Of a stretch of 64,000 nucleotides of DNA, positions 38,641 through 50,462 are shown piece by piece; the first letter of the stretch is position 1; the number at the start of each line of letters is the position of its first letter. The DNA is taken from positions 124,001 to 188,000 of the forward strand of contig CM031873.1 of the NCBI GenBank assembly GCA_018697195.1, written 5' to 3'. The notes beneath the pieces are model-generated. The model was given only the letters and a program-made list of their open reading frames with translations. It had not been told where the DNA came from and did not search any database. Position numbers and translations under genes: made by a program. Source of the DNA: Certhia americana (taxonomy: Eukaryota; Chordata; Aves; Passeriformes; Certhiidae).

Positions 38641-41600
38641 TGCTTCTTCCCCTGCCCGTGCCGTGCTCAGGCGCTGGGGGCCGGATCCTGACGGTGAGCA
38701 GGGTCAGTATCACAGAGCAGAGCAATTTGGTGCCACAGAGTTCATGGAAACCACCCAGTGAGGGGGAAGTGACAAGCAGGGCTCCTCAACCTAATGTGCT
38801 TATCAGCTAAAGGGATTTATTCTGAGTAGGTGGTGGCAGAGCAGATAAGGGCCCCGACATTGCAGAGCCAGCCGTAGGTATTACTGCACCAAAGAATGTT
38901 TATCTCAAGAGACTGTTTAGTTTATCAGATGCTCCACTCCTGGTCTCATTTCCCTGAAAGACATCTTGTACTGATTTTCATTCATTTTCAGAAATTTAAA
39001 TAATTCCTCAGGGTATGGAATTTATAGACTCAGTATCAATTGTAATCATGTGGAGGCTGATTTTTAAATTGCCTTTACTTTGTAATTCAAATTGTGTTGT
39101 ATGGTAGACATTAATTATGTCAGCCAGCATCTATTTACAAAAGGGGATTTAAAAACGGGCAGTTCTTATCATCTAGTGACATTTGGCAGATGGATGGCTT
39201 CAGTAACAAAAAAAGAATAGGAAAGAGGGGGGCCTGTGCCCAACCTGCCAAAGGCTGGAGTCTCTTTTACCTTCCCTGGTGTAGCACTTGTCTGCCAGTA
39301 GGAGGGAGAGCAAAACAACAGTTTAATTGCATGCAAAATAAGCTTGGAGATCTTTGTGTTCCTTCCAGTTAAGCACTTGGAGCTTTCAAAGGCCCTTGAT
39401 GTGGGAGCAGGTCTGGGGTCCAGCCACCAGAGCAGGGCAGCTCCAGCATCCTGCTGCCGGAGGAGAGGACGCTCTGGCTATAAACTCCCACTGGTTAACT
39501 CAGCTTTTCAGGGTTTCACTTCCCAGATGAAAGGGCAGAATTTGTGGTCTGTTACAGAGGAAACAGAGATATTCATGTCACTGACATATGAGACTTGGAG
39601 CTGGGGGCCCAGGAGTATGCTTTCTGGGGGTAAAAACTGTAAAAAATGAGGCAGAGGGACAATACTAGTGAGCAGCTGGTCTGAATTTAGGACAAAAGCC
39701 AGTGAGCTATTTTTTTCTTCCTTTCCATCTTCGTAAGAGACAAAAGAAATGGCAGTTCCACTGCTGGGGCACCTGGGGTCCAACCCCACAAGTTCACAGC
39801 AGCATCCCCTTTGCCTGGTTCTGTATCCCATGTGTGGCTGATGGGGCAGCCCCATGCCCCTGGGTGTTAAACACAGCACCCACAGAGAAATCAGAATGGG
39901 GGATCTGCGGGAGGGACTCCCACCCTTGGGATAGTGGTGGCCCTGCCAGAGGGTGGAAGAAGTGGCTGATGAGGAGCCCCTGAGTGGTTCTGCAGGTTTG
40001 CAGTCCTCTGCTGAGTCTGGTCCTTTGGTAAATGCTTCCTAAACGTCATTTGCAGAAGACTATTTTCATCTTACCCAATAGGCTCCTCTTTTATGGCATC
40101 TGTTGCTGGGGTTAGCTGAGGCGAGTTATATATGGTGGTGTTTTCTCAGCCTTGCCTGTGTAATGAAAGGTGTTTCCCTGTCAGGCTTTTGGCTGCAATA
40201 ACCTGTTGTGTGTCACACAAGAAGTGCGCATGCCTGTGAGTATCCAGACACACACAGCTTTTTTCCATGTGGCGAGCGTACCTGAGGACATCTGGCTTCC
40301 TTCTGTTAAAGGCAGAAGCCAGGAACACCCTCTCGAGGTGAAAAATCCCACAGCCAACTTCATTTCCTATTCCTGCTGGATGCTGAGGATCCTTTTGTTT
40401 TGCAGACAATCCAAACACACGGCCAACATCCCCTTCCCTTTCAGTGCTGCTGCAGAGGAGTCTATTGCAGTCCCTAGAAGCTCTTGCTCCACAGGCCTTT
40501 TGTGCCATCCTTCAAAAGAAATGGCTATTGAAACCCCTGACCCTGAGCTTTTGAGTTTTCCAGTGTTTTCCTCGTTGCCCTTGGTTTCCATGACGGAGTA
40601 ACCTTGGAGGGGCACAATGTGGGCTGGGCCGTGTCCCACACTGACAGCCAGGACCATTGTCCCAGCCCTGGGACCTTGTGTGGAGCTTTAGAAGTGATCC
40701 TTTCCCTTTTTCCCCTCAAGGCTGCTTTGCTGCTCTCCTGCCATCCAGCACAAGCAGCAGCATCTACTTTTGTTTTCCAGTGGGAGCAGAAGTGCTGATT
40801 GTTGTCTTGCTGTGGTGCTGGTGTGGGTAAAGTACAGGGGGATTGCATCAGTTTGGTTAAGGTTAGTGTCTAGGTAATTCCCAAGTGTCTTTGTGTTTGA
40901 GAAGGCTTCATAATTGCAAATTAGGATGTAAATTTTGACAAGCTAATCCTGTTCCTAATTCTAAAGACAGTGGGAAGAATTAAGTAGCTGGTAACATTTC
41001 TCTTCAGGAGGGATGGTATCAGGACAGTATCTTGAACACTTGTAACTGGAGGTCAGTTGATTTAACAATCATTTTCCATCACCAAAGCAAGCTGAAGCAC
41101 AGGCAGTAATGATTGTACCTTGCAGCTCTCCTTCACAAACAGAAAATGCAACCAAGAGCTGAACAAACCTTGTCCTTGTGGATCAGGACATCACAGTGTG
41201 TTCTGGCCATGACTCTCCACTGTTAATCTTAGTACCAATACCCCCAAATAAACCTTTAAGATTGTGTTGAACATGAAGTGGGCAACTAGGCTTTGACAAG
41301 ATTTTAAAATCTTCCTTTCTTTACCCCCTGAACTGCTCCAAGTTAGAAATCTCCAGGGAAGACTCCTGTGTTAAACTTGTGAATGAGCATGAAAGAAAAG
41401 ACAGAAAATAAAAGTTTTGGACGTGTATTCTCTACATTTCTTGTGAATATAACATCCTGTAAACTTACGTAGGACTGTGGTCAAGAGTTTGGAACTCTGT
41501 TAAGTTGAAATTTCATGTAGAAAAGGCAGCCGGAGACAGCACGGATGCTCACAAGCAGGTGGATACAGCTGGACCAAGTCAAATCTCTGAGCTCTAATCT

Positions 41601-42940
41601 ACCTTGTCTGGATTACAGAGGAGTAATTTGTTCAACATCTTTTAAGGGAAGAGAACCAGTTGTGTGCTCTCAAGTAAAACGGTGTGTGGTTGTTTCCTGA
41701 CTACGATCCATTAAGAGGCTGAGCTTACCCTGCCAAAGCCTTCCCCTCCCTGCAGCAGCCAAACTCCTTCCCCTTTCCTAGAGACAAAAGGCCGGTGCTT
41801 TCCCCTCTTAAGTCACAGCTACCAATGTCTGGAAATAATTTTAAAATTCCTTCGCATTATTTCAGGCAGAAGAATTACTAAAATTGTGCTTTAAGCAAAA
41901 TAGCATTCTTAGGTTGCCAAGGCAGTAAACACCAGCTTTGGGAAATGTAGTTAAGATTTCAACATCTGTTTTGGAGCTGATATTTAACTATTCCATGTTT
42001 ATTTTAATGCCTGGTTGGCCACTTCCCTGTTATACATATGCAGCACCAAAGCAAAGACAGGAGGAGTGAGTCTGTTCTTGAACTGATGCTACAGGTTAGC
42101 TCACATTCTTTATTTTTTTTTGTTTTATTGATTAAGTTGCTGAATAACTGTGAAAATTAATATCCTGTTTGTTTCAGGAAAAAGTGCAATTTATAAAGCT
42201 TCAGTATTTCACTAGAAATACTGAATATATAAATATATAAAAATATATTTACTGAAAGAAAGAACCATTTTCTACCTTCTTTAATGCCAGCTGACATTTT
42301 TGCTTTATCTTAGATATTAAAATAAAATAAAAATCTCAGCTTGTTCTTGTTTATTAAAAAGGTCTATTACTATTTAAATAAATCACAAAGAAGAATTTAA
42401 GAAAAGAAATAATAACTTAACCTTAAAATTCATGAGGAATAATAAAACCTGTTATTTATCTTGAGCTCCGTGGGTGCTTTAGGACCTACCTGGTTCTCTG
42501 TGATCTACTTTTGAGATGATTTAAGACAGTGAAAAGAGAGAAAAGAATAGGAATTCAGGAAGAAGATATTTTATTCCTATTTTGCACACAAGTGTGAGAG
42601 TTCTGGAGAACTGGGCTTTGTTTTTTTTAGGTGACTTAATTTTTTTCAAAAATCAAACAAGATTGATCTGACAAGTTATTGGGATTTCTAAATGTCTGCT
42701 GCATGTGTCCCAGGTCCTCACACTTGGAGAGAAGAATTGGTCATAAATGGGCTCAATTGCAACAACTAAAAATTTGGCCAAAAAGTCTGAGGAGTTTGGG
42801 ATATCCACAAGCCATCCAGGTCCTTGTGGTCCCAAAATTTATGAACTGTTGCAGAAAAGCAGAGAGATCTGAGTTTCTGTCAGTCTGCCTATTGTCAGAT
42901 TTCCACAAGCTGTGGAGGAGCCAAGAGACCCCAGGGTGCT

Positions 42941-43190
42941 GGATGTCCCCTGTCTGTCCCTGGGTGTCCCCTGGGTGTCCCTGTCTGTCCCTGGACATCT
43001 CTGGGTGTCCTTGGATGTCCCCTGTCTGTCCCTGGGTGTCCCTGTCTGTCCCTGGACATCCCTGGGTGTCCCTGTCTGTCCCTGGACATCCCTGGGTGTC
43101 TCCTGGGTGTCCCTGGGTGTCCCTGGACGTTCCCGGGTGTCCCCTGGATGTCCCCTGGGTGTCCCTGGATGTCCCCAGGTGTCCCTGGGT
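42941..43190. repeat. GTCCCTGGGT-type minisatellite
   Basis: About 250 bp built from interleaved variants of GTCCCTGGGT, GTCCCTGTCT and GTCCCTGGACATC, giving a higher-order arrangement. The strand is strongly C/T over G. The repeat leaves several frames open on both strands (up to 206 codons), which explains the long apparent ORFs. It sits in the last COX10 intron, 1.8 kb before the terminal exon. Confidence 0.95.
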
Positions 43191-43299
43191 GCTGGCTGTC
43201 TCCCACTGCCCAAGCAATGACTCTGCTCCACCCACTGGCTTTGCTTTTGTGAGCCCTGTGCCAGGTCCATGTGTTCCAGTTGGGACCAGCCTTGTCTGA

Positions 43300-43840
43300 T
43301 GTTCACTTAATTACAAACCCCGTAGAGAAAAGGGAGGTTTGCAATGATTAAACCGAATTCCCAAACTGTTGGGAACGACATAGAGGCCGTAGAGGAGACT
43401 CAGCTCTGTTAGGAACCAGATTAATCTCCAGAGTTCGTCTCGCTGTAATATTGCTTAAAAACACTGCTGACTTAATTATGACATAGTTAACATTCATCTA
43501 GTAATTAATGAGTATTACAGTGTCTGCTCTGGGCTTGACAGGGTTCCTACTGTGAGCTCATTTGATGCTGAATTGTACTGTACCATGTGCCATGCTTTGC
43601 AAGTCATCAGTCTTACGTGACACTTAAAAATCTCTGACAACCCAACAATCTCCGCCTATGCCGAGGAAATTACAGGATGTCCCAGCACATGGGAACTGAA
43701 CAAAGAGATTGGGTCAGTTAAAGTCCTCATAATGGGCTGTTAAATTGTTTCACTGTTCAGCTTCTCTGTAAAATATCAATTATCTCAATGGTTGCAATGT
43801 AATCAAAGTAATTAAATTCCAAGGCTTGCATGTAAAAACC
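43300..43840. promoter_or_regulatory. Candidate conserved non-coding element
   Basis: A non-repeat block immediately after the minisatellite. It is dense in TAAT cores (CACTTAATTACAAAC, ACTTAATTATGACATAG, CTAGTAATTAATGAG, GTAATCAAAGTAATTAAATT) and retains CpGs, for example in GTTCGTCTCGCTG and CTTACGTGACAC. This is the strongest enhancer-like texture in the window, but its function and target gene are unknown. Confidence 0.4.
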
Positions 43841-44992
43841 AGAGCTTTGTAAATGGGAATCCAGCCTCAAGTATTTTAGTTGGTCTGTTTGTGTTTAAAA
43901 GTTTCTCCAGATGACTTTTTTTAATGGTGTCATAGTTAGGGAACTGTTAAAGGGCTTTGTGTATTTGAGGTTTAGGGTGTGTTTTGAGCTTGACTGCACA
44001 CAACATTTGAACAACTGAATAACCAAAACCTGTATTAGAGAAGAAACACAGGGACACAGACACAGGTCTGGAGCCGTGGGAAGCAGGGACATGTTTTAGG
44101 TCCTGGCTTCATCTGCTTCAGAGTTTTCAGCTGACGGATAATTGTGTCTTACCTTTCCCTAAGTTCTGAACAGTGTCTCTAAAGCACTTCTGAGGTGATA
44201 CTTGAAAAATACTGCTCTCTTAGGTGTAGCACATTCAGGATCTTGCCTCCATTAATGTGTTTAATTGGTGTGAATAGAGTTACTTGATCAAACTGATGAG
44301 AAGTTTCTGCAATTGGTTTGAAGGAGTAAGTTTTCCATCTCCTCTTAGTTCATTAACAGCTTCTTGCCAGTTCTGCCCCCTGCCCAGGTCCATGATGGAG
44401 CTTGTCCTGTGCCAGGAGCAGTTCCCTCCCTCATGCAGTGGGCACAGAGGGCTTGGCCTTGCTCCAGCCTTCCAGGGTGTGATGTTTCCCCAGGTCTCAG
44501 GAAATTGTCCTCCTTTTCCACTGTCACTGAGCCGGGCTCACTGGGTCTGGTTGATGCAACCACTGCTCTGCTCAGTGGCCTTTTTCTTCTCTGGACACAC
44601 CAACTCAGGAACCTGAGAGCAGAATCCCAGGAATACAGTCTCTTGCCCAATTTCACTTCATTCCCACCAGTCTTCCCTCAGGTAGAGACAGTTGGTGCAG
44701 GAATCAATTAGCAGTAATTCTTTAGAAGGAAGTGACTTGCTGAAATGCTTTTCAAATTAAGTGCTGCAAAACCAGACAAACCACCATGTTCCAGTGCTGT
44801 GTGAATGCCATGAAAAGCAGAGGTTCTTTTCTCATGGGGCTGCCCTGTCCCAGCACAGAGCACACCACTGGTGTGCAGTGTCACTGGTGTCCCAGGTGTC
44901 AGTCACTGCCCTCTGCAAACAGGGTGTGGCAGCTGAGGTCTGTGTGTGGCACTTGCTGCAGGGACCCTCTAACCCTCTCTCTCCCACTGCAG

Positions 44993-45435
44993 GTGCATTA
45001 CTGTTAGGAGGGATCCTCTATTCCTGGCAGTTCCCTCACTTCAATGCCCTGAGCTGGGGTCTGCGGGAAGATTACTCCCGAGGAGGATACTGCATGATGT
45101 CTGTCACTCACCCAGGGCTGTGCAGGCGCGTGGCTCTGCGTCACTGCTTGGCCTTAATTGGACTCTCAACGCTGGCTCCTGTCCTCAACATCACCACCTG
45201 GACTTTCCCCATCATTTCGCTCCCCATCAACCTCTACATCTCCTACCTCGGCTTTCGGTTCTACAAGGATGCCGACCGCAGCAGCTCCAGGAAGCTCTTC
45301 TTCTGCAGTTTGTGGCATTTGCCAATGCTGCTGCTTGTCATGTTCACCTGCAAGAAATCGGTCCTGGAGAAGGAAGACAAAGGGGATCTACCCAGGGGGA
45401 GCCATGAGACAGCTATGGAAATTAGATTGCCTTAA
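44993..45435 (+). CDS. COX10: COX10 terminal coding exon and stop
   Basis: After a good acceptor (CTCTCTCCCACTGCAG), two bases complete a glycine codon, then 146 codons run to TAA at 45433-45435. The sequence starts [15 protein letters not shown], has [19 protein letters not shown] (the second conserved acidic loop, which in UbiA enzymes binds the diphosphate) and [13 protein letters not shown], then helices over [28 protein letters not shown] and [18 protein letters not shown]. The last 27 residues, from [10 protein letters not shown] to EIRLP, are hydrophilic and charged. They do not resemble the short Gly/Pro-rich mammalian tail, so the extreme C-terminus is lineage-variable. The longer open frame starting at 44761 is intron read-through. 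Confidence 0.97.
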
Positions 45436-47265
45436 ATGTCAATACCTGTCATCCTCGTGACACATCAGGTAGTGTATTTTAGTAATTGCAAGGGGGAGTC
45501 CTGTGGGAATTTGTTTGAAGAAGCATCATTTGTGCCTAGCGACCACTTCATGTGATAATTTTCTATTTTCTTTTGAAAGGGAATAGTCAGGAGAGCTTAA
45601 AGCATTCAGGGCCTTAGGCCCTTTAACTCATCATGATTTAGCCTGTGCCAGAAGCACATTACTTTGTGATGGCCTTCCAAAGTCCCTGTGAGTCATGGTC
45701 TCTGTCCTCATGGGTAGTTGAGGTGGTTTAAGTTGGGGATCACATGCGCACACGCCGCTGTCAGCACTGGCAGCCTGGGGAAGCCATCAGGAAGTGACCA
45801 ATGAATGATTTCTCACCCTTCTCTCTCTCCGAGCACCCTTTCCTTTAATTTAAGCTTTGAGGCACATGAGAGAGTGAACTCTACTTCTCTGGACTTGTGC
45901 CATCCCTGCACTGGTATTACACCAAAGCCCTCAGTTTGGGGCGCTTTTCTCAATCAGCTGCTCTTCCCAAGGTTCCCATTCACCTCAGGAGATTTCTAGC
46001 TCTCATTCACCTGGCACAGTGCTAAAGGAGTGAAGAAACTCTTTCAGCACAACACACATAAGCATTTAAACAGCTCTCCTGTAGCATGTCCCTTGGACAC
46101 GCTGAGCAATTCTACTGTATTTCCATCACAGGGAACTTCTGACTCCCATGTGCTTTTACATCATTACTGTTTGAGTCCTGTGTCAGATCTTCAGCTGGTA
46201 AAAATCACCATTACTGTTGATGGCAGAGAGGCTGTGAATTGTGGAGGAGGTGAGAAGCATATACCAGAGCCCGTTGTAAGGCTTTTCCACATTAATGTGT
46301 CTTATGCCAGCCCATTGAGTCTCAGCATCCATAGACAAGCTCTGGACTGGCATCAAGAGCTTGAGCTGTGTTTAATGTCACAGTGTGGGTAGTGGCTCAG
46401 AAAGGCTTCACTTTGAGGGTGATTAATAGGTAAGGAAACAGAAAAAGGGCTGGGGATTTTAATCTAACACAATGTTCACTTGCTAATGCAGCCAGTGTCT
46501 CTCCAAAGCAATTATTGTGGATGATCTCCCAAGAAAAGTGCATTATCCTTGTTAAATGATACTCTGAAGAGCATTTCTGGTCACAGTTTAACATGCTTGT
46601 GATCCTGCTGCTCAGCTGTGGCTCACCCTCATCTTGCCTGGAGCTGTCTGTGACCTCCTGGTGTGTTCCCAAACACAGCAGCATCGGGGGCAGACAGAGA
46701 CCGTGATAGTTTATTGTGGTAGTGCCTGTTATGACTTGACGTGTGTTCATGCCAAGATTTCTTTTCCCATGAGGAGAGGGACAGGGCAGCAGGATGAACG
46801 CTGATCCAAAGACACAGCAATACCTGGAAAGGAAGACAGTGTCTCGAGCTTGATCTCAAATTAAACCCCTCAGGAAATGTCACAAATCTGCCAGCCTAGG
46901 TGTATCACACTGACATAAAACCCTCCCTGGCTGCTCTCATGATCCAAGCCTGGCTCTTGGTCTCAGTTATGCTGGTGTAAATCAGGAGTGACACGGTTTA
47001 ACCTCTGTTTTCTGGCAGAGATGCTTGCAGGAGCAGGGCCACCTGTTTCCATGGCTCTCAAATAATTGCCTGCAAGTTTTGGTGACTTGAGTGATTGCAG
47101 GTGACAAGATGGAGCTCCCTCATGGTCTGACATTCTCCACTGTGCTCAAGTTACTGAGGGTGACACTTTGTGGAACTGTCTGGAAACTGTGTAACACCTG
47201 AATTTGTTTTAAAAATGCATCCAGTCTTCTCTGCAATAAAGTGTATACTGTCCAAAAAGAGATGA
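45436..47265 (+). other. COX10: COX10 3' untranslated region (extent inferred)
   Basis: The sequence after the stop has no further exon signature and runs to the first canonical AATAAA at 47235, giving a 3' UTR of up to about 1.8 kb. An ATTAAA at 46860-46865 could give a shorter form, and another at 47673-47678 a longer one. It includes a small piece (46976-46987) sharing TGTAAATCAGGA with the probable ancient repeat at 20.9 kb. Confidence 0.45.
47235..47240 (+). terminator. COX10: Candidate COX10 polyadenylation signal AATAAA
   Basis: A canonical AATAAA within CTGCAATAAAGTGTATACTG, followed within about 50 bases by T- and GT-bearing sequence. It is the first exact AATAAA after the COX10 stop. 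Use is not demonstrated. Confidence 0.45.
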
Positions 47266-48515
47266 GTGCTCCAAATCTGTTTTAAACAATTCACTTCTTG
47301 TTGAAACTCTGGTCAGGTTCAGTTAATTACAAAGGTATTTGGTAGTTTTGGGGCACTTCTCACAGCAACAATGTTCTTGACCACTGCAAGAGTAAGGACA
47401 GCTTGTGAAATACTGATTTATTGTGCAAGCAGCACACTGAAAATAAGTCACATGTGAGTGGAAAGGGTTCGTGCGAAACCAAAAAATTTGGTCAACCTTT
47501 AGTTGGGAGACAAATCTGAGAGGAGCAGATGGTTCACAAGAAACCACAGATTTTCCTCCCAGAGGCAGAAAGTGGTGCTGAGGCAGGAGGATTTTGGGTT
47601 TCTCCTAAGTCATTATGGAGCCAGGCTTCAGATGGCCTGCCATCCCAGGTGCTGCTGAGGAATTCCATTCTGATTAAAGGTCTCAAGGACATGCCTGTGG
47701 TTGTGTTCTGAAGAGAGTAATCTTCATTTCTTCGGCCAAAATATGTAACATTCACGGGGTTTAGGGCTGGACAGGAGCTTTGTAATCATCACTGAATGTC
47801 TGCAAATTGCAGGTCACTGGGTTGCACCACCATCCCCACACCCAGTGGGGCTGGCCTTGAGGGAAAGCATGGCTATAGAATCAGTGGATCTGGGGTTTAA
47901 ATGTAAGATTATACCGGATTTAAATTTCTTATTTACAAAGAAATGCTTGCTTTACCTAGGAAGTGTTCTCAGCTCTGCTGCACATTGGCCATGTGTCAGG
48001 TGTGGGTGAAACCATGTGTTGCCATTTTACTGCCTTTAGGAAATTTTGCTGTTGCATGTGCTTTGCAAATGGACACCTTGCCAAACTGAAGATTTAGCAG
48101 GAGATGGAAATTGCAGTAGGTGCTCTCAGGTCTCTTTTTCAATATTGCTGGTGCCACTATGGAAAAGGAAAAATCCTGAGCTGAAAAACACCCAAGGATG
48201 TTTGTGGTCCTCCAAAGAGGACTAATGCCAGCCATCCCCCCTCCAGCACTGCTGATGTTGCTGCCCAAATTCTGCAGGGAAAGAGGTAGGTGAGGTGCAT
48301 GAGGTGCCTTTACACAGGAGACAAACATGGGCTTTCTGCATCTCTATGCTGGGCTGTGCAAACATCAGGCTTGGAGGGCTCCTTGAACCTGGAACGGCAG
48401 TTCCTGCATGGAAATGCAATGTTGTTTTTCCCCTCTCCTATTTGTATAACCTGAATATGGTTGTTTGTCACTCTTTATCCTGGTTACTCAGGGACTTCCC
48501 ATGAACTGGTCCTGC

Positions 48516-48585
48516 AGAATCACAGAATGGTTTGGGTTGAAAGGAGCCTTAAAGACTGTCCTGTTCCAACCCCCACCCATGGAAT
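48516..48585 (-). mobile_element. CR1 LINE 3' terminus, antisense
   Basis: A short terminal piece: AGAATCACAGAATGGTTTGG, AAAGGAGCCTTAAAGACTG, CCTGTTCCAACCCCCACCC. Only the last roughly 70 bp of CR1 remain. Confidence 0.88.
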
Positions 48586-50172
48586 ACCTGTTCTTTATGT
48601 GGTAGTGAAGAAAATAACAGTGCTGTGTCCCTCCTAGCCCTTGATCTGCTGGTAGCTGAGAGGGTCCCATCTCAGTGCTGCTGTCATAGGAGGCAGCTCT
48701 GCACCACCAGAAGCCTGCACTGAAGCTCATGGAGGAATCTGAACCAGTGACTCAAGAGGATGAAGCTAGGTTTTGTCTATTTGGACTTTAAACTTTTTGT
48801 GTGGTTTTGTGGATAAAACAGTAGCCCTGAGGCTCAGGAGAGCATTCTTTCCAGATCTCTGTAGAAGAAATGCACTCCAGCTGTAAAATAGGGATGAAGT
48901 TGGTTCTTGTTGGAGCAGGGAACAGCTCATGTGTGTCAGCCCATGCCCATTGCTCTGAGCTGCCCTCTGAGGTGAGCACTGGGTGAGGCTTTGAGGAGCT
49001 GCAGGGAGGTTGGGGCCCCTCCTCTCTCCTTTACCTGACATTCAGCAGATCACAGAGCACAGCACTGGCCTGGCAGCATGGGGAGCTCAGCTATGTAACT
49101 AGGAGTTACCCTGAGCTCTCAGGTTCACAAGGAGCCCCAGGCCTTGTGTGAGCTGTGTGTGGTACCCCAGTAGAGCAGGCACCTTGGTACCCCTGCCAGG
49201 GAGGCATCCCAGCAGGGTAGGCAGTTGGTGGAACAAAAGGCTCTGCTCTTTGTTCAGCATGAGTGAAGAAAACCAATCCCTGTGCTCACAGCACTTCTCA
49301 TTTCCCCCACTGAGCATTTTTTTTTCTCACTTCCTGTATCAATCTCCGATACAATCTGCCCCAGCAGAGTCACACATTCACACTCTCCTGGCTCCAGCAG
49401 CATTTCCCACTCAGCCAGGCCATGGCATTTCAAGGCTTACACTAAACACATGTCCTTTTCAGTTCTGAGAGTCCCAGGAGAGTAGGAATGGAAACAGTGG
49501 TACTGTTAGAAATCATTATCATTACAGATAGAAAGCATGTTGTCCTGGTTGCTCTCCAGAGGTGATTAGATATTCCCTCTTCCTTGGAAATGCAGGGTGC
49601 CTACAGAACACTTTGCTATTAAAACAGAGGTATCAGCACTGTTTCCTACAAGCAGCTCTGCTGGAGGTGGTAATTCTATATGGTCCATTGCAGGCTGTTC
49701 CCAATGGCATTTTGAGTCATGGAATTTCTTAACCAGGCAAAGAGCCAGTCCCAGTGAGGGCTCATGGGATGCAGGATGCCACTTGTGCTGTCTGTGGGAC
49801 CTTTAGTCAACGATTTGCCTCTTGGTGCTGCAATTCCTTCATACCGTGGCAAAGTCAGTGCTGCAGGGCAGGGCTTGTCCCCCAGGGTACTTGTCCAGGG
49901 CTTGGCCTCACCCAGAATAAGTCAGAGTCTGCTTCTAATGTTCATCATCTCCCAAACACGTGGGGTTAGTTTGGAGTTAAAGGTCACAACTGGGTTGTGA
50001 GTTCAGAAGTGTCATCAGTGATGACCCTGCTCCCAGGGATCCCTCAGATTGTGCCCTTCTGGATGATTCCCTTGATATTTTTAGTCCCCTCTGAAATAAA
50101 AGTACTACAGGCTTCTACAGCTCCAACAGGAAGTTGAGTGAGCTTCAGAGCTGCCTTCTGAACCCTTCTGTT

Positions 50173-50462
50173 CACAGAATACCAGAATAGCTGGGGTTGG
50201 AAGGGACCTCTGGAGATCATCTCATCTGATGCCATTCCAAGGCAGGGTCACCCAGAGCAGGGGACACAGAAACATGTTCAGGTGTGATTGGAATGTCTCC
50301 AGAGAAGGAGGCTCCACGCCCTCCCTGGGAGCTCCAGTGCTCTGCCACCCCCATTGGAAATAAATTCTTTCTCATATTGAAGTGGAACCTCTTGTGGTTT
50401 TGTTTATGGCCACTGCTCCTTGTGCTGTCACTGGGCTCCACTGAAGAGCCTGGAACCATCGT
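50173..50462 (-). mobile_element. CR1 LINE 3' fragment, antisense, different subfamily
   Basis: It reads CACAGAATACCAGAATAGC, GGAAGGGACCTCTGGAGATC, AATGTCTCCAGAGAAGGAGG, CTCCCTGGGAGCTCCAGTGC, AAATTCTTTCTCATATTG and TGCTGTCACTGGGCTCCACT. This layout is that of the CR1 subfamilies with TCTGGAGATCAT rather than TTAAAGATCAT. It is about 290 bp long and 5'-truncated. Confidence 0.88.

Larger units (their letters stand above)
33831..44992 (+). other. COX10: COX10 last intron
   Basis: An 11.2-kb intron with GTGAGT donor and CTCCCACTGCAG acceptor. It contains four CR1 fragments, the GTCCCTGGGT minisatellite at 42.9-43.2 kb, and a TAAT-rich candidate conserved block just after it. I see no further exon; open frames in the 39-41 kb stretch show no family resemblance. 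Confidence 0.88.

Noticed and set aside
38232..38810. 192-codon plus-strand frame
   Set aside because: It lies mostly in an antisense CR1 tail; this part of CR1 has no coding sequence in that frame.
40146..40601. 143-codon plus and 120-codon minus frames
   Set aside because: No domain or composition bias; overlapping opposite frames inside a COX10 intron are most simply chance.
42679..43299. 206-codon plus-strand frame and three overlapping minus-strand frames of 103-160 codons
   Set aside because: All are carried by the GTCCCTGGGT minisatellite; openness in several frames is a repeat artefact.
44761..44992. N-terminal extension of the COX10 last-exon frame
   Set aside because: It precedes a strong splice acceptor and does not resemble COX10; the phase matches the upstream exon only from 44993.
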